From the IMG/VR virus record IMGVR_UViG_3300025646_000250, positions 1 to 28,018 of that record: 28,018 nt of DNA, one strand, 5' to 3'. Shown here piece by piece: positions 6,930-13,524 of this stretch; positions within the stretch are counted from its first letter, which is position 1, and every line of letters begins with the position of its first letter. Both the position numbers and the translations under genes were made by a program. Below the pieces are notes generated by a model. That model saw only the letters and a list, made by a program, of their open reading frames with translations. It was not told where the DNA came from and made no database searches. This DNA is from a virus.

Positions 6930-6958
6930 AAAAAAAACCCCAGACATTATATCTAGGG
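6930..6958 (-). terminator. Intrinsic terminator after the four small genes
   Basis: On the minus strand CCCTAGA (6958-6952), loop TATAATG and TCTGGGG (6944-6938) make a seven-pair stem with one G-U pair, followed by eight T. It lies 26 bases after the stop of the 40-residue zinc-ribbon gene. Confidence 0.75.
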
Positions 6959-6983
6959 TAATTTAACAAATGAAAAACAAAAA

Positions 6984-7106
6984 TTACAGCATAAATGCCT
7001 CGAAGCAAGTAGAACTGCAAAACTCTTCGCCATAGCTTGGCTGATCACAAACTTTACAATAGCCCCCCTCGTAATTATCTGGTGGAGTATAATCTAAATG
7101 ATTCAT
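6984..7106 (-). CDS. Small zinc-ribbon-like protein (40 aa)
   Basis: A frame from ATG 7106 to TAA 6984 begins MNHLDYTPPDNYEGGYCKVC and contains CKVC at 18-21 (C18, C21) then FCSSTCF with C30 and C34. The CxxC...CxxxC arrangement would hold one zinc ion and resembles short zinc ribbons with an FCS..C second half. The start is one base after the preceding stop. It is the last of four tiny genes under one promoter. Function unknown; small treble-clef or ribbon proteins of phages often bind nucleic acid or host enzymes. Confidence 0.65.
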   Translation of the reverse strand: MNHLDYTPPDNYEGGYCKVCDQPSYGEEFCSSTCFEAFML

Positions 7107-7107
7107 A

Positions 7108-7266
7108 TTATCTTTTTTTAATTTCTTGTAACCTTTCTTGTATATCCCAGATCCTATCACTAAGATACAAATAATCCGCTGGATACATTTTACCAGTAAT
7201 TCCCTCGATGCTTTTTAAATAAAATTCAAATACATCTATTTCTCTTTGATCAATATTTTCATTCAT
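7108..7266 (-). CDS. Hypothetical 52-residue protein
   Basis: The frame begins MNENIDQREIDVFEFYLKSI and continues with MYPADYLYLSDRIWDIQERL, ending in a Lys-rich helix (QEIKKR). It is predicted soluble and helical with many charged residues. The start overlaps the preceding gene by eight bases, and the stop is followed after one base by the next ATG. I do not recognise a family. Its membership in the cassette at 6470-7682 suggests an accessory function. Confidence 0.6.
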   Translation of the reverse strand: MNENIDQREIDVFEFYLKSIEGITGKMYPADYLYLSDRIWDIQERLQEIKKR

Positions 7267-7405
7267 TTTGATAACGTATTAAAATAAAAGACAATAAAAA
7301 CATAATCAAAGCATCCCAAATAGCTTGGAATCTGTAGCCCAGAGAAAATCCCCAGGCAGCAAATCCCAAAATTAAAACAACCCTTACCTTTTGCTGAGTA
7401 TTCAT
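7259..7405 (-). CDS. Small membrane protein (48 aa)
   Basis: The product begins MNTQQKVRVVLILGFAAWGF and has two hydrophobic stretches, about residues 7-23 and 28-43, separated by a GYRFQ turn, then a short polar end (RYQNE). This is a plausible two-helix membrane hairpin. The start is two bases after the stop of the 54-residue gene. No family recognised. Small membrane proteins expressed from accessory phage cassettes are known for exclusion of other phages or for lysis control, but nothing here distinguishes these. Confidence 0.65.
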   Translation of the reverse strand: MNTQQKVRVVLILGFAAWGFSLGYRFQAIWDALIMFLLSFILIRYQNE

Positions 7406-7407
7406 TT

Positions 7408-7572
7408 CTAATATTCGTATTTATAAAATAAATATAAATTCAATACCATGTTCATAAATTCAAACGCTAATACATCAAATAAAATAGCGTATAAAATAAT
7501 TTTTGGTCTAGTCATTCCACAAATAACTTCCCATTCAACAGATTGTTTGATTTTTGAAATAATTTTATTCAT
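7408..7572 (-). CDS. Small hydrophobic protein (54 aa), first gene of cassette
   Basis: The frame opens MNKIISKIKQSVEWEVICGM and has a hydrophobic stretch at about 25-50 (LYAILFDVLAFEFMNMVLNL), so it may be membrane-bound, with a basic N-terminus expected in the cytoplasm. The ATG lies 20 bases after a perfect TTG-N19-TAATTTTG promoter, which makes this the first gene of a four-gene unit. No family recognised. A 60-codon open frame on the opposite strand here (7448-7630) is a shadow. Confidence 0.65.
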   Translation of the reverse strand: MNKIISKIKQSVEWEVICGMTRPKIILYAILFDVLAFEFMNMVLNLYLFYKYEY

Positions 7573-7592
7573 AATGTTTGTTTTAGTTTTAT

Positions 7593-7628
7593 CAAAATTA
7601 CAAATAGATTCGGAAATTCCAAATTTTT
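7593..7628 (-). promoter_or_regulatory. Host-type promoter of the accessory cassette
   Basis: Minus strand: TTG (7622-7620), 19 bases, TAATTTTG (7600-7593), a full match to the Bacteroidetes -33/-7 promoter. The -33 region is embedded in AAAAATTTGGAATTTCCG (7628-7611), which recurs with one change before the early genes at 22342-22325. The element contains a near-palindrome GGAATTTCC and could be an operator. Confidence 0.8.
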
Positions 7629-7651
7629 AAGGAAAAAAAATGTTAAACAAT

Positions 7652-7682
7652 AAAAAAGGGCATCCAATTAAGGACACCCTTT
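7652..7682 (-). terminator. Intrinsic terminator after the capsid gene
   Basis: Minus strand: AAAGGGTGTCC (7682-7672), loop TTAATT, GGATGCCCTTT (7665-7655), an 11-pair stem with two wobble pairs, then further T. It lies 40 bases after the major capsid stop and isolates the head genes from the cassette below. Confidence 0.85.
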
Positions 7683-7722
7683 AAATATAATTCTCATTAT
7701 GCTAATTTGCTATAAATACTGA

Positions 7723-8931
7723 TTATGCAGTTTCTAAAGCAGCTTTAGCAGTTGAGAAAGTACCTTGCACGATTGCATTTGGCTGGTAGTTAGTTAAAGC
7801 TACTCTTTCCATTGCACGCACAGTAACAAAATTCTTTTGGAAGTTATCGCTATCCTCTCTTGAGAACTCTACAGCTAGATTCTCACGAATCCAAAGCTGA
7901 GTAGCTTGGCGTAAATTTCCTACTAAGAATTTTCCAGCTGTAACAGCAGTATTTACTACGATTGGCACACCCATAATAGCTGGTTGTAAACCTTGGAAAA
8001 TTTGATTTCTCAAATATTCGTTAGCAGTAGATTTCAATAATACGATTTTGTGTAAATCTGTTGGGTTTAACAAAATAGTATCAGCTTGATAATTAGAAAG
8101 TGCTAATTGATTTAGAGCTACAGTAAGTACATCAAACTCATTAGCTGATTCAATGCCTAAAGCAAAAGATCCAGCTGCAAATGCAGTACCATCAGTAAAT
8201 AAACCATCAAGATTTGGTGATGATCCATCTCCATTTAAGATTTCATTATCCTCAACAGATAATACTTTTTGAGGGATACGAGCAGAAAGGTAAGATGAAA
8301 GTTGTTTTACATCATCTAACATTTCGCCAGTGATTCTTAAGTAAGTACCGATTTTCTCAACGTTTACTGAAGTAGCAACTAAATTGAAATCAGTTTGTCC
8401 AAATGCAGAAGTTTCAGCAGTTGCAGCAGCTCCATCAGAATAAGCTGATTCTTTAGGGAATCTAATTACTTGAGCATCAGTTGATCCAATAGGAATTAAT
8501 GAACGGATGTGGATAGATCTACTAGGATCATATTTAATTGAATCTACAACAGTTTCAGCAGCTACAACACCAGTTATATCAGCACCTAAACTCATATCAG
8601 CTTTAACTTCGAAACGAGCAGCATTAGCCATTCCTTTAGTCATTGACTCAATAGCGCCATTTTTTAACGCTTCATCAATAGCAGCTTTGAATGATTTAGT
8701 AGAAGCTCCAGAAAGAGTTTTCTTAGAAGCCATTTCCATTTCATCCATTCTTTTATTTAGAGCTTCGCTCTTAGACAGATAATCTTTAGAAAGGTTGTCG
8801 ATCTCAGATTTTAGAGATGATTCATATTCTCCCTTGGCGTTATCTTTTGCCTGGTTAAATGCCTTCTCGATTTTTTGGTCAACAATGTTTCCGATTTGAT
8901 CGAGTTGGTTTTTCAATTCTTCGTTCATCAT
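7723..8931 (-). CDS. Major capsid protein, HK97 fold
   Basis: A 402-residue protein beginning MMNEELKNQLDQIGNIVDQK. The first 75 or so residues are a charged coiled coil, the scaffolding-like delta domain that the prohead protease normally removes. The body has the order expected of Phage_capsid (HK97 gp5): an N-arm with SIHIRSLIPIGSTDAQVIRFPKE, then FNLVATSVNVEKIGTYLRIT, the NEILNGDGSSPNLDGLF loop, LLNPTDLHKIVLLK and a C-terminal NFVTVRAMERVALTNYQPNAI. I chose ATG 8931, one base after the protease stop, over ATG 8949, which would overlap the protease gene. A strong terminator follows. Confidence 0.93.
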   Translation of the reverse strand: MMNEELKNQLDQIGNIVDQKIEKAFNQAKDNAKGEYESSLKSEIDNLSKDYLSKSEALNKRMDEMEMASKKTLSGASTKSFKAAIDEALKNGAIESMTKGMANAARFEVKADMSLGADITGVVAAETVVDSIKYDPSRSIHIRSLIPIGSTDAQVIRFPKESAYSDGAAATAETSAFGQTDFNLVATSVNVEKIGTYLRITGEMLDDVKQLSSYLSARIPQKVLSVEDNEILNGDGSSPNLDGLFTDGTAFAAGSFALGIESANEFDVLTVALNQLALSNYQADTILLNPTDLHKIVLLKSTANEYLRNQIFQGLQPAIMGVPIVVNTAVTAGKFLVGNLRQATQLWIRENLAVEFSREDSDNFQKNFVTVRAMERVALTNYQPNAIVQGTFSTAKAALETA

Positions 8932-8932
8932 A

Positions 8933-9625
8933 TTATTTTTTAAGAACATTAAACAAATAGTTATAAATCTCGCTATTGTCTGCTTTTACCTCGATCGGCT
9001 CAGTGACTTCAATATTAGTCGGCTGAGTGACATTTACATAAATTGACTTTAGCTTTAATATTTCCGCCTCTAAGGCGAATCCCAAATCATCAGAGATTTC
9101 TCCCTTTCTGATTAATTGAGCAATTTTATCATAACGCTTAGCGATTTTCTCTGGATCGATATTTCCTTTTACATCCATAATCATCGCCTGATCGTTAGCA
9201 GCAAGAGTTACAGCTGACACTTCAAATAGTTTAACTTCATTAAGGTGTCTGTAGCCATCATGCCCCATCTCTTTTTGAATGGGTAATATTCCTACAGAGT
9301 TTTCTGTAATGACTCCAGCTTTCATCAATTCAATAACATCTTTTCCTAATTGTGTTTTAGGAATATGCGCCTCAAATATCAAACCTTTATCATCCTCTTC
9401 TAAGTGAACCATTTTTCCTAATGGTTTGTCCATATCATGCTGATATAGATATTTCACTCTTTGTCCATTTTCATGGATTGTCTTTTTATACGCCCCCTTG
9501 TTTATAATGTCGCCATCAGAGTCAACGTTTCCAAAAACAGATCCATAACCTTTTACAACTCCAGCAGCGGTATCAGCATCTAGTAGCTCACCGATCTGAG
9601 TTGATTTATAGATAATTGTATTCAT
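8933..9625 (-). CDS. Prohead protease, HK97 type (peptidase U35)
   Basis: A 230-residue protein with the U35 prohead protease signature: GYGSVFGNVDSDGDIINKGAY at 26-46, the catalytic histidine in YLYQHDMDKPLG (H63) and the catalytic serine in TENSVGILP (S110), then LFEVSAVTLAAND. It cleaves the capsid delta domain inside the prohead. The last 70 residues are a helical, charged extension. The gene directly precedes the capsid gene. It has a TAAATTTG box only four bases before its ATG. Confidence 0.92.
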   Translation of the reverse strand: MNTIIYKSTQIGELLDADTAAGVVKGYGSVFGNVDSDGDIINKGAYKKTIHENGQRVKYLYQHDMDKPLGKMVHLEEDDKGLIFEAHIPKTQLGKDVIELMKAGVITENSVGILPIQKEMGHDGYRHLNEVKLFEVSAVTLAANDQAMIMDVKGNIDPEKIAKRYDKIAQLIRKGEISDDLGFALEAEILKLKSIYVNVTQPTNIEVTEPIEVKADNSEIYNYLFNVLKK

Positions 9626-9629
9626 ATTG

Positions 9630-9637
9630 CAAATTTA
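9630..9637 (-). promoter_or_regulatory. Promoter-like -7 box before the prohead protease
   Basis: TAAATTTG (9637-9630, minus strand) fits TAnnTTTG and is followed by four bases and the protease ATG. No TTG at the usual upstream spacing. If used, it would give a leaderless or nearly leaderless message for protease and capsid. Confidence 0.4.
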
Positions 9638-9642
9638 ATTAA

Positions 9643-9831
9643 TTATAAATAAATGAGTGATCCATTATCATCTGCCTCTAACGGATCATCTTGGTATGCT
9701 ATTTCTCTACCATTAGCATTTTTTAAAAAATCAGTTACAAAATCAAAACCAAATTGATATGTAAAATTTAAAGGATCCTCTGCTTTTGGGTACCTTTCTA
9801 GATATTCGTTTCTTAATTTATCAAATTCCAT
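9643..9831 (-). CDS. Hypothetical 62-residue acidic protein
   Basis: The product starts MEFDKLRNEYLERYPKAEDP and is acidic (QDDPLEADDNGS near the end), with aromatic residues in the middle (FTYQFGFDFVTDFL). It overlaps the MuF gene by 11 bases and ends 17 bases before the protease ATG. I do not recognise a family. Being inside the head operon, it may be a minor head or assembly protein. Confidence 0.65.
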   Translation of the reverse strand: MEFDKLRNEYLERYPKAEDPLNFTYQFGFDFVTDFLKNANGREIAYQDDPLEADDNGSLIYL

Positions 9832-11539
9832 CTGTTTGTTTTAAAAGTTCTCTCATTAGCTCTTTAGTTTCCTCAAATATCTCTGGGAAATATTTTTTAA
9901 ATATTGGGTTTTCGTAATAATAATTTTCAAAAGTGTGAGCTAATACCTCAGCCACTTGCCCATAAACACCTCTCTTAGTATAATAACCAGTTGAGTGACC
10001 ATAACCTAATCTATTTTTAGTAAGTGCACCAAAGAAATCAGACATTGCACTATGAAACTCTTGAATTTCTCTTTGTGTTAATTTTGGAAATTCTTTTTTT
10101 AATCTGTCAAAATCCCAATACAATTTACCTGGAACATATTCTCTATAAACATCTAATTTTCTAGCACTAGATTGCCCATGACCAAGCATTTTTTGCCATT
10201 TATCAAAATATTTTTTTACTGTAGGATCTATGATAGGATTTCTTTTATTTCTACCCCACGATAGCCATTTTCTTTGTTCGTGTATGGCGTGTCCAAATTC
10301 ATGAGATAAAACACGATTAATCATTTTTTGCCCAGGTTTAAATCTATTTACATCTATTTTTATAGTATTATTTAATTGTGAGGATCCTGTTTTAGTTCTA
10401 ATCAAAGTGATTGGCTCAGTCAAAAGATTTAAATATTCTGTATTCTCAATTAAAAATCCATCTTCAATCATTCGATCTAATTCCTCTGGATAAAACTGTG
10501 GCTTCTTAGGTTTTACATCCTCAACAATTTCTCTAACTGGCTTTGGCGTTCTTAAAATATTCTGAGTAGATCCTCCTGGAGTTCTTACACCAAACTCCTC
10601 TATAATACCAGTAGCTTGTGCCTCTTCAACTGGAAATGGCGCTACAGTGCATCTACAATTAATTACTTCTTTAGCTCCTCCTGCTGGATCTCCTGGATGA
10701 TTCATAAGAGTAGCCCCCACATTAAACTTTTCATTAAAAGGAACTATTTGACCACTTGGCGGATTTATTCTGTGAGTTGGTCTTTCTAAACCATCTCCAG
10801 ATGATATCCATTCTTTCATTAAGTTTTCAGCGCCAAACATATCAGTGGCACTTTGTAATGTAGCAAAATTAGCAGCGTTTGTAGCTTCAGTTCTAACAAG
10901 TCGTTCTGCCTGGCTTTTAGAATATCCAGCAAATTTCTGTCGTAATATTCTAGCAGCTTCTCTTTCATTTAAAACCATGAACTCTGGATCTGAAGAAAGT
11001 TTTCTAAAAATGGTCTTTAATGTTTCTTTAGCAGTCCCCTGAACTAATACAACTTTTTCAACTGCATTTTTTTGAGCTATAGCATTAAATCGTTCTGCCC
11101 AAATATCAGTATATCCAGAAACATCAGATTGCTTTTCAATGACTTTATCAAAATTTGTAGAATACCATTTAGCAAATTTTAATCCTATGTTTACATAGAT
11201 ATTTGAATAGATATTATTAAAATCAGCTGTTTTAAAAAGATTATCAAAGCCAGTTGTTTTTTTAGATACAAGAAATTCAGTTATTGCCTGGTAATATTGA
11301 TCTTGGTAATATTTCTTGACATCATTAAACTCTTTAGATTCAGCACTTCTAAGTAAACTACCAAAACTAATTCTCCAATTCTCTTTTGCTCGCTTGAGTT
11401 GCTTGTTCTCATATAATGAATAACAAACAGCTACTCTTTGCTGTTGTGATCCATATTCTCTAATAATCTCTGGATCTACAATGCAGCGTGATACAAAATC
11501 ACTTTCATTTTCTCCTGTTCTGGGTTTTGGTAATGGCAT
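9821..11539 (-). CDS. MuF-like head protein fused to an HExxH metallopeptidase
   Basis: A 572-residue protein with three parts. Residues 8-43 (ESDFVSRC...QQQRVAVCYSLYE) are a small cysteine-containing module found on various phage proteins. Residues about 190-305 are the Mu gpF / SPP1 gp7 head morphogenesis domain: RLVRTEATNAANFA, then KEWISSGDGLERPTHR, GQIVPFNEKFNVG and the closing GGAKEVINCRCTVAPF. Residues about 340-572 carry a zinc peptidase-like domain with LSHEFGHAIH (H413, E414, H417), and AEVLAHTFENYY offers E531 as third ligand, as in gluzincins. MuF proteins enter the virion beside the portal, so the peptidase may be carried in the particle and delivered with DNA. The fusion resembles MuF-linked toxins; alternatively it processes phage proteins. 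The gene follows the portal with a one-base overlap. Confidence 0.85.
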   Translation of the reverse strand: MPLPKPRTGENESDFVSRCIVDPEIIREYGSQQQRVAVCYSLYENKQLKRAKENWRISFGSLLRSAESKEFNDVKKYYQDQYYQAITEFLVSKKTTGFDNLFKTADFNNIYSNIYVNIGLKFAKWYSTNFDKVIEKQSDVSGYTDIWAERFNAIAQKNAVEKVVLVQGTAKETLKTIFRKLSSDPEFMVLNEREAARILRQKFAGYSKSQAERLVRTEATNAANFATLQSATDMFGAENLMKEWISSGDGLERPTHRINPPSGQIVPFNEKFNVGATLMNHPGDPAGGAKEVINCRCTVAPFPVEEAQATGIIEEFGVRTPGGSTQNILRTPKPVREIVEDVKPKKPQFYPEELDRMIEDGFLIENTEYLNLLTEPITLIRTKTGSSQLNNTIKIDVNRFKPGQKMINRVLSHEFGHAIHEQRKWLSWGRNKRNPIIDPTVKKYFDKWQKMLGHGQSSARKLDVYREYVPGKLYWDFDRLKKEFPKLTQREIQEFHSAMSDFFGALTKNRLGYGHSTGYYTKRGVYGQVAEVLAHTFENYYYENPIFKKYFPEIFEETKELMRELLKQTDGI

Positions 11540-13488
11540 TATCCCTCATTTTCAGATATTCTTTTCGCCCACGCTACCATAGCAGCACCCCCCCAGAGAT
11601 TATAAGCTACATATCCAGCATCCTTCCAGGGTTCATCTTTATATTTAGGATCTATTTTAGCATTATCTTCATGGCGAGATAAAAAACTGTGAACACGCTT
11701 TACTACAGATAAACTCAATGGTCTACGAGCTGCTAAATCTGCAGCACGACCCCATCCAACTGAAGTTCCGCCTTTTACATCATCTCCATATTTTTCTCTC
11801 CATTCAATCATTCTACGAGCATTGTTTGTTGCGCCTTGTGGATAATCTTTATAAGTTTCTTCTTTAGTTTCAATAGAATTGTAATCAATAGGTTCGTTAA
11901 AACCTTGCTCTTGTCTTTGACTAGTATAATATTCTTCAAGTCGATTGTTCTTAGCAGCTTCATATTCTTCATGACTATCAAATGGCATAAAAACAGTAGA
12001 ACCATTGAATAAATGTGGATGATATCCAGATCCACCCATTTCAATAGCTCTTTGTTTTGCCTCTTCTATAGTTGTATAAGTGTCAGTAGTATTTAAAACT
12101 GCTGTTTTGAACAATTCAGTATAATTCAATTCAAAACTCTTTGGTTCTGGTATTGGAATTAGTTCATCTCCAACTGGAAGTAAATTAGATGGAACATAAT
12201 ATTTGTCCAAGTCAGCGTTATCTTCATCTCTACCATAATTCATAGCTTCACGCTTTTCATTTGGCGTAATCCACCACGCTTGTGACATTTGAGATACAAC
12301 CTTTTCTGTTTCTTCTTGAAGTTCTGGTATTACAGTATAATCAAAATCAATGAATAGTTTATCTCCAAATTTTGGAGCAAGCCATCTATTGAGTTCATCT
12401 CTAATTTTATTTAACTCTGGTATAACAGCGTTTTGATACAATGCTTTTTTCGCTTCTTTCATATTATTGTAAGTAGTCGAATCAGTATTATTTAAAAGCT
12501 GTACTGGAACATTGTAGATATTACAAAGATCCTTAATTGTTGCATTGTATTGTTCAATGAGTGATAAATCTGAAGCGTTTAATCCAAAATTAATCCAAGA
12601 TAATTTCTTTGGTGTGATAATTACATCTCCAGCATTGTCGCTTCCTTGATATTGCTGTCTAAATTTTTCTTTAAGCGCTCTAGCTTGTACTTCATTAATA
12701 TCGCCATCTTCAGACATAAGTACCCCCCTGGCTGTTTGATTTTGCAAATATTTAACTCCAGTAGTTAGAGCTTGATTATTTGCATCCATCACTCTTAATC
12801 CAGCTTTAAGTGGCGACATTCCATAAAGATGTGATCCTGTGCCATCATAATACAAATTTTGATCTTTAATATGACAAATAAATTCAGCTGGTATTTTTAT
12901 AGTTCCATTGTATTGTAATGAATACTCCTTTACTGGTTCCATTATGCCACCAGAATTGATTTCTACTTTTTGTGATGGCAATACATAAAGCTCTTGAAAT
13001 TTACCAGCTCCTAATCCTGTATTTGGCGCAATACCATAAATGTATCTGTTTCCAGTAAGTTTTCCGAAAGCTACAATTTCCTGGATCCAAGAATTATAAG
13101 ATTGTGATGGATTCGGTCTTTCTAAAAGTTCGTGAAGATCTGTATCATGTAATTCTACAAGCGCTTTTTTTTGAAGCATTTTTGCTTGCATTATTGTGTT
13201 TGAATTAAAATCTCCAGAAGTGAGTGCTTTATAACGTTTTAAATCATTGTCTTTTTGAACTTCATAAACCTGGAAAGGAACGTTTGTCGCTGATTTTGTT
13301 ATTAGGTTTATAATTGAATATATGGTCGCATTATATCTGTAACCTTTATCGATGTAAGTATCATCATTGTCTGGATTCCAAACTAAAGTATCGCCAAGAT
13401 AATTATAAATTGCACGATTGAAATCAAGATGAGTTTTTTGAGCATTTTTAGATACAAAGTTTTTGAATCTGTCGAGTAAACTAGCCAT
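11539..13488 (-). CDS. Portal protein with C-terminal accessory domains
   Basis: A 649-residue protein. Residues 1 to about 420 are an HK97-type portal (Phage_portal): IYSIINLITKSATNVPFQVY near 57-75, HELLERPNPSQSY, LTGNRYIYG, GMSPL and, near 315-350, YNATIKDLCNIYNVPVQLLN with TTYNNMKEAKKALYQ. The portal forms the dodecameric DNA channel at one vertex. Portals of this family usually end near 400-450 residues. Here about 180 residues follow: a segment at 470-512 (TTIEEAKQRAIEMGGSGYHP, MPFDSHEEYEA) and one at 545-645 (YPQGATNNARRMIEWREKYG, SVGWGRAADLAARRPLS, FLSRHED, AYNLWGGAAMVAWAKR). Both look like small modules seen on other phage virion proteins; their function is not known to me. Confidence 0.9.
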   Translation of the reverse strand: MASLLDRFKNFVSKNAQKTHLDFNRAIYNYLGDTLVWNPDNDDTYIDKGYRYNATIYSIINLITKSATNVPFQVYEVQKDNDLKRYKALTSGDFNSNTIMQAKMLQKKALVELHDTDLHELLERPNPSQSYNSWIQEIVAFGKLTGNRYIYGIAPNTGLGAGKFQELYVLPSQKVEINSGGIMEPVKEYSLQYNGTIKIPAEFICHIKDQNLYYDGTGSHLYGMSPLKAGLRVMDANNQALTTGVKYLQNQTARGVLMSEDGDINEVQARALKEKFRQQYQGSDNAGDVIITPKKLSWINFGLNASDLSLIEQYNATIKDLCNIYNVPVQLLNNTDSTTYNNMKEAKKALYQNAVIPELNKIRDELNRWLAPKFGDKLFIDFDYTVIPELQEETEKVVSQMSQAWWITPNEKREAMNYGRDEDNADLDKYYVPSNLLPVGDELIPIPEPKSFELNYTELFKTAVLNTTDTYTTIEEAKQRAIEMGGSGYHPHLFNGSTVFMPFDSHEEYEAAKNNRLEEYYTSQRQEQGFNEPIDYNSIETKEETYKDYPQGATNNARRMIEWREKYGDDVKGGTSVGWGRAADLAARRPLSLSVVKRVHSFLSRHEDNAKIDPKYKDEPWKDAGYVAYNLWGGAAMVAWAKRISENEG

Positions 13489-13512
13489 CCAAGTTAAATA
13501 TTTTTAATTTTA

Positions 13513-13520
13513 CAAATTTA
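13513..13520 (-). promoter_or_regulatory. Promoter-like -7 box before the portal gene
   Basis: TAAATTTG (13520-13513, minus strand) lies in the 36-base gap between terminase and portal, 24 bases before the portal ATG. It is part of ACTAAATTTGTAAAA, found identically before the fibre gene. No TTG at 19-21 bases; the nearest one gives only a 12-base spacer. Confidence 0.45.
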
Positions 13521-13524
13521 GTAA

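Noticed and set aside
6916-7020. A longer nuclease frame starting at TTG 7020
   Set aside because: It overlaps the 40-residue gene and reads through a terminator and a promoter box; GTG 6915 gives a protein starting directly at the conserved domain.
7448-7630. A 60-codon open frame on the plus strand in the cassette
   Set aside because: It is antisense to a better minus-strand gene (7408-7572) that has a full promoter and close spacing to the next gene; all other genes are on the minus strand.
11837-11845. A perfect DnaA box (TTATCCACA on the minus strand) in the portal gene
   Set aside because: A single 9-mer in 28 kb of AT-rich DNA is close to chance, and it encodes ordinary residues in the portal C-terminus with no other origin-like feature nearby.
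11808-12044. A 78-codon minus-strand frame inside the portal gene
   Set aside because: It is out of frame with a well-supported portal coding region and has low-complexity Ile/Leu/Lys composition expected from AT-rich shadow frames.
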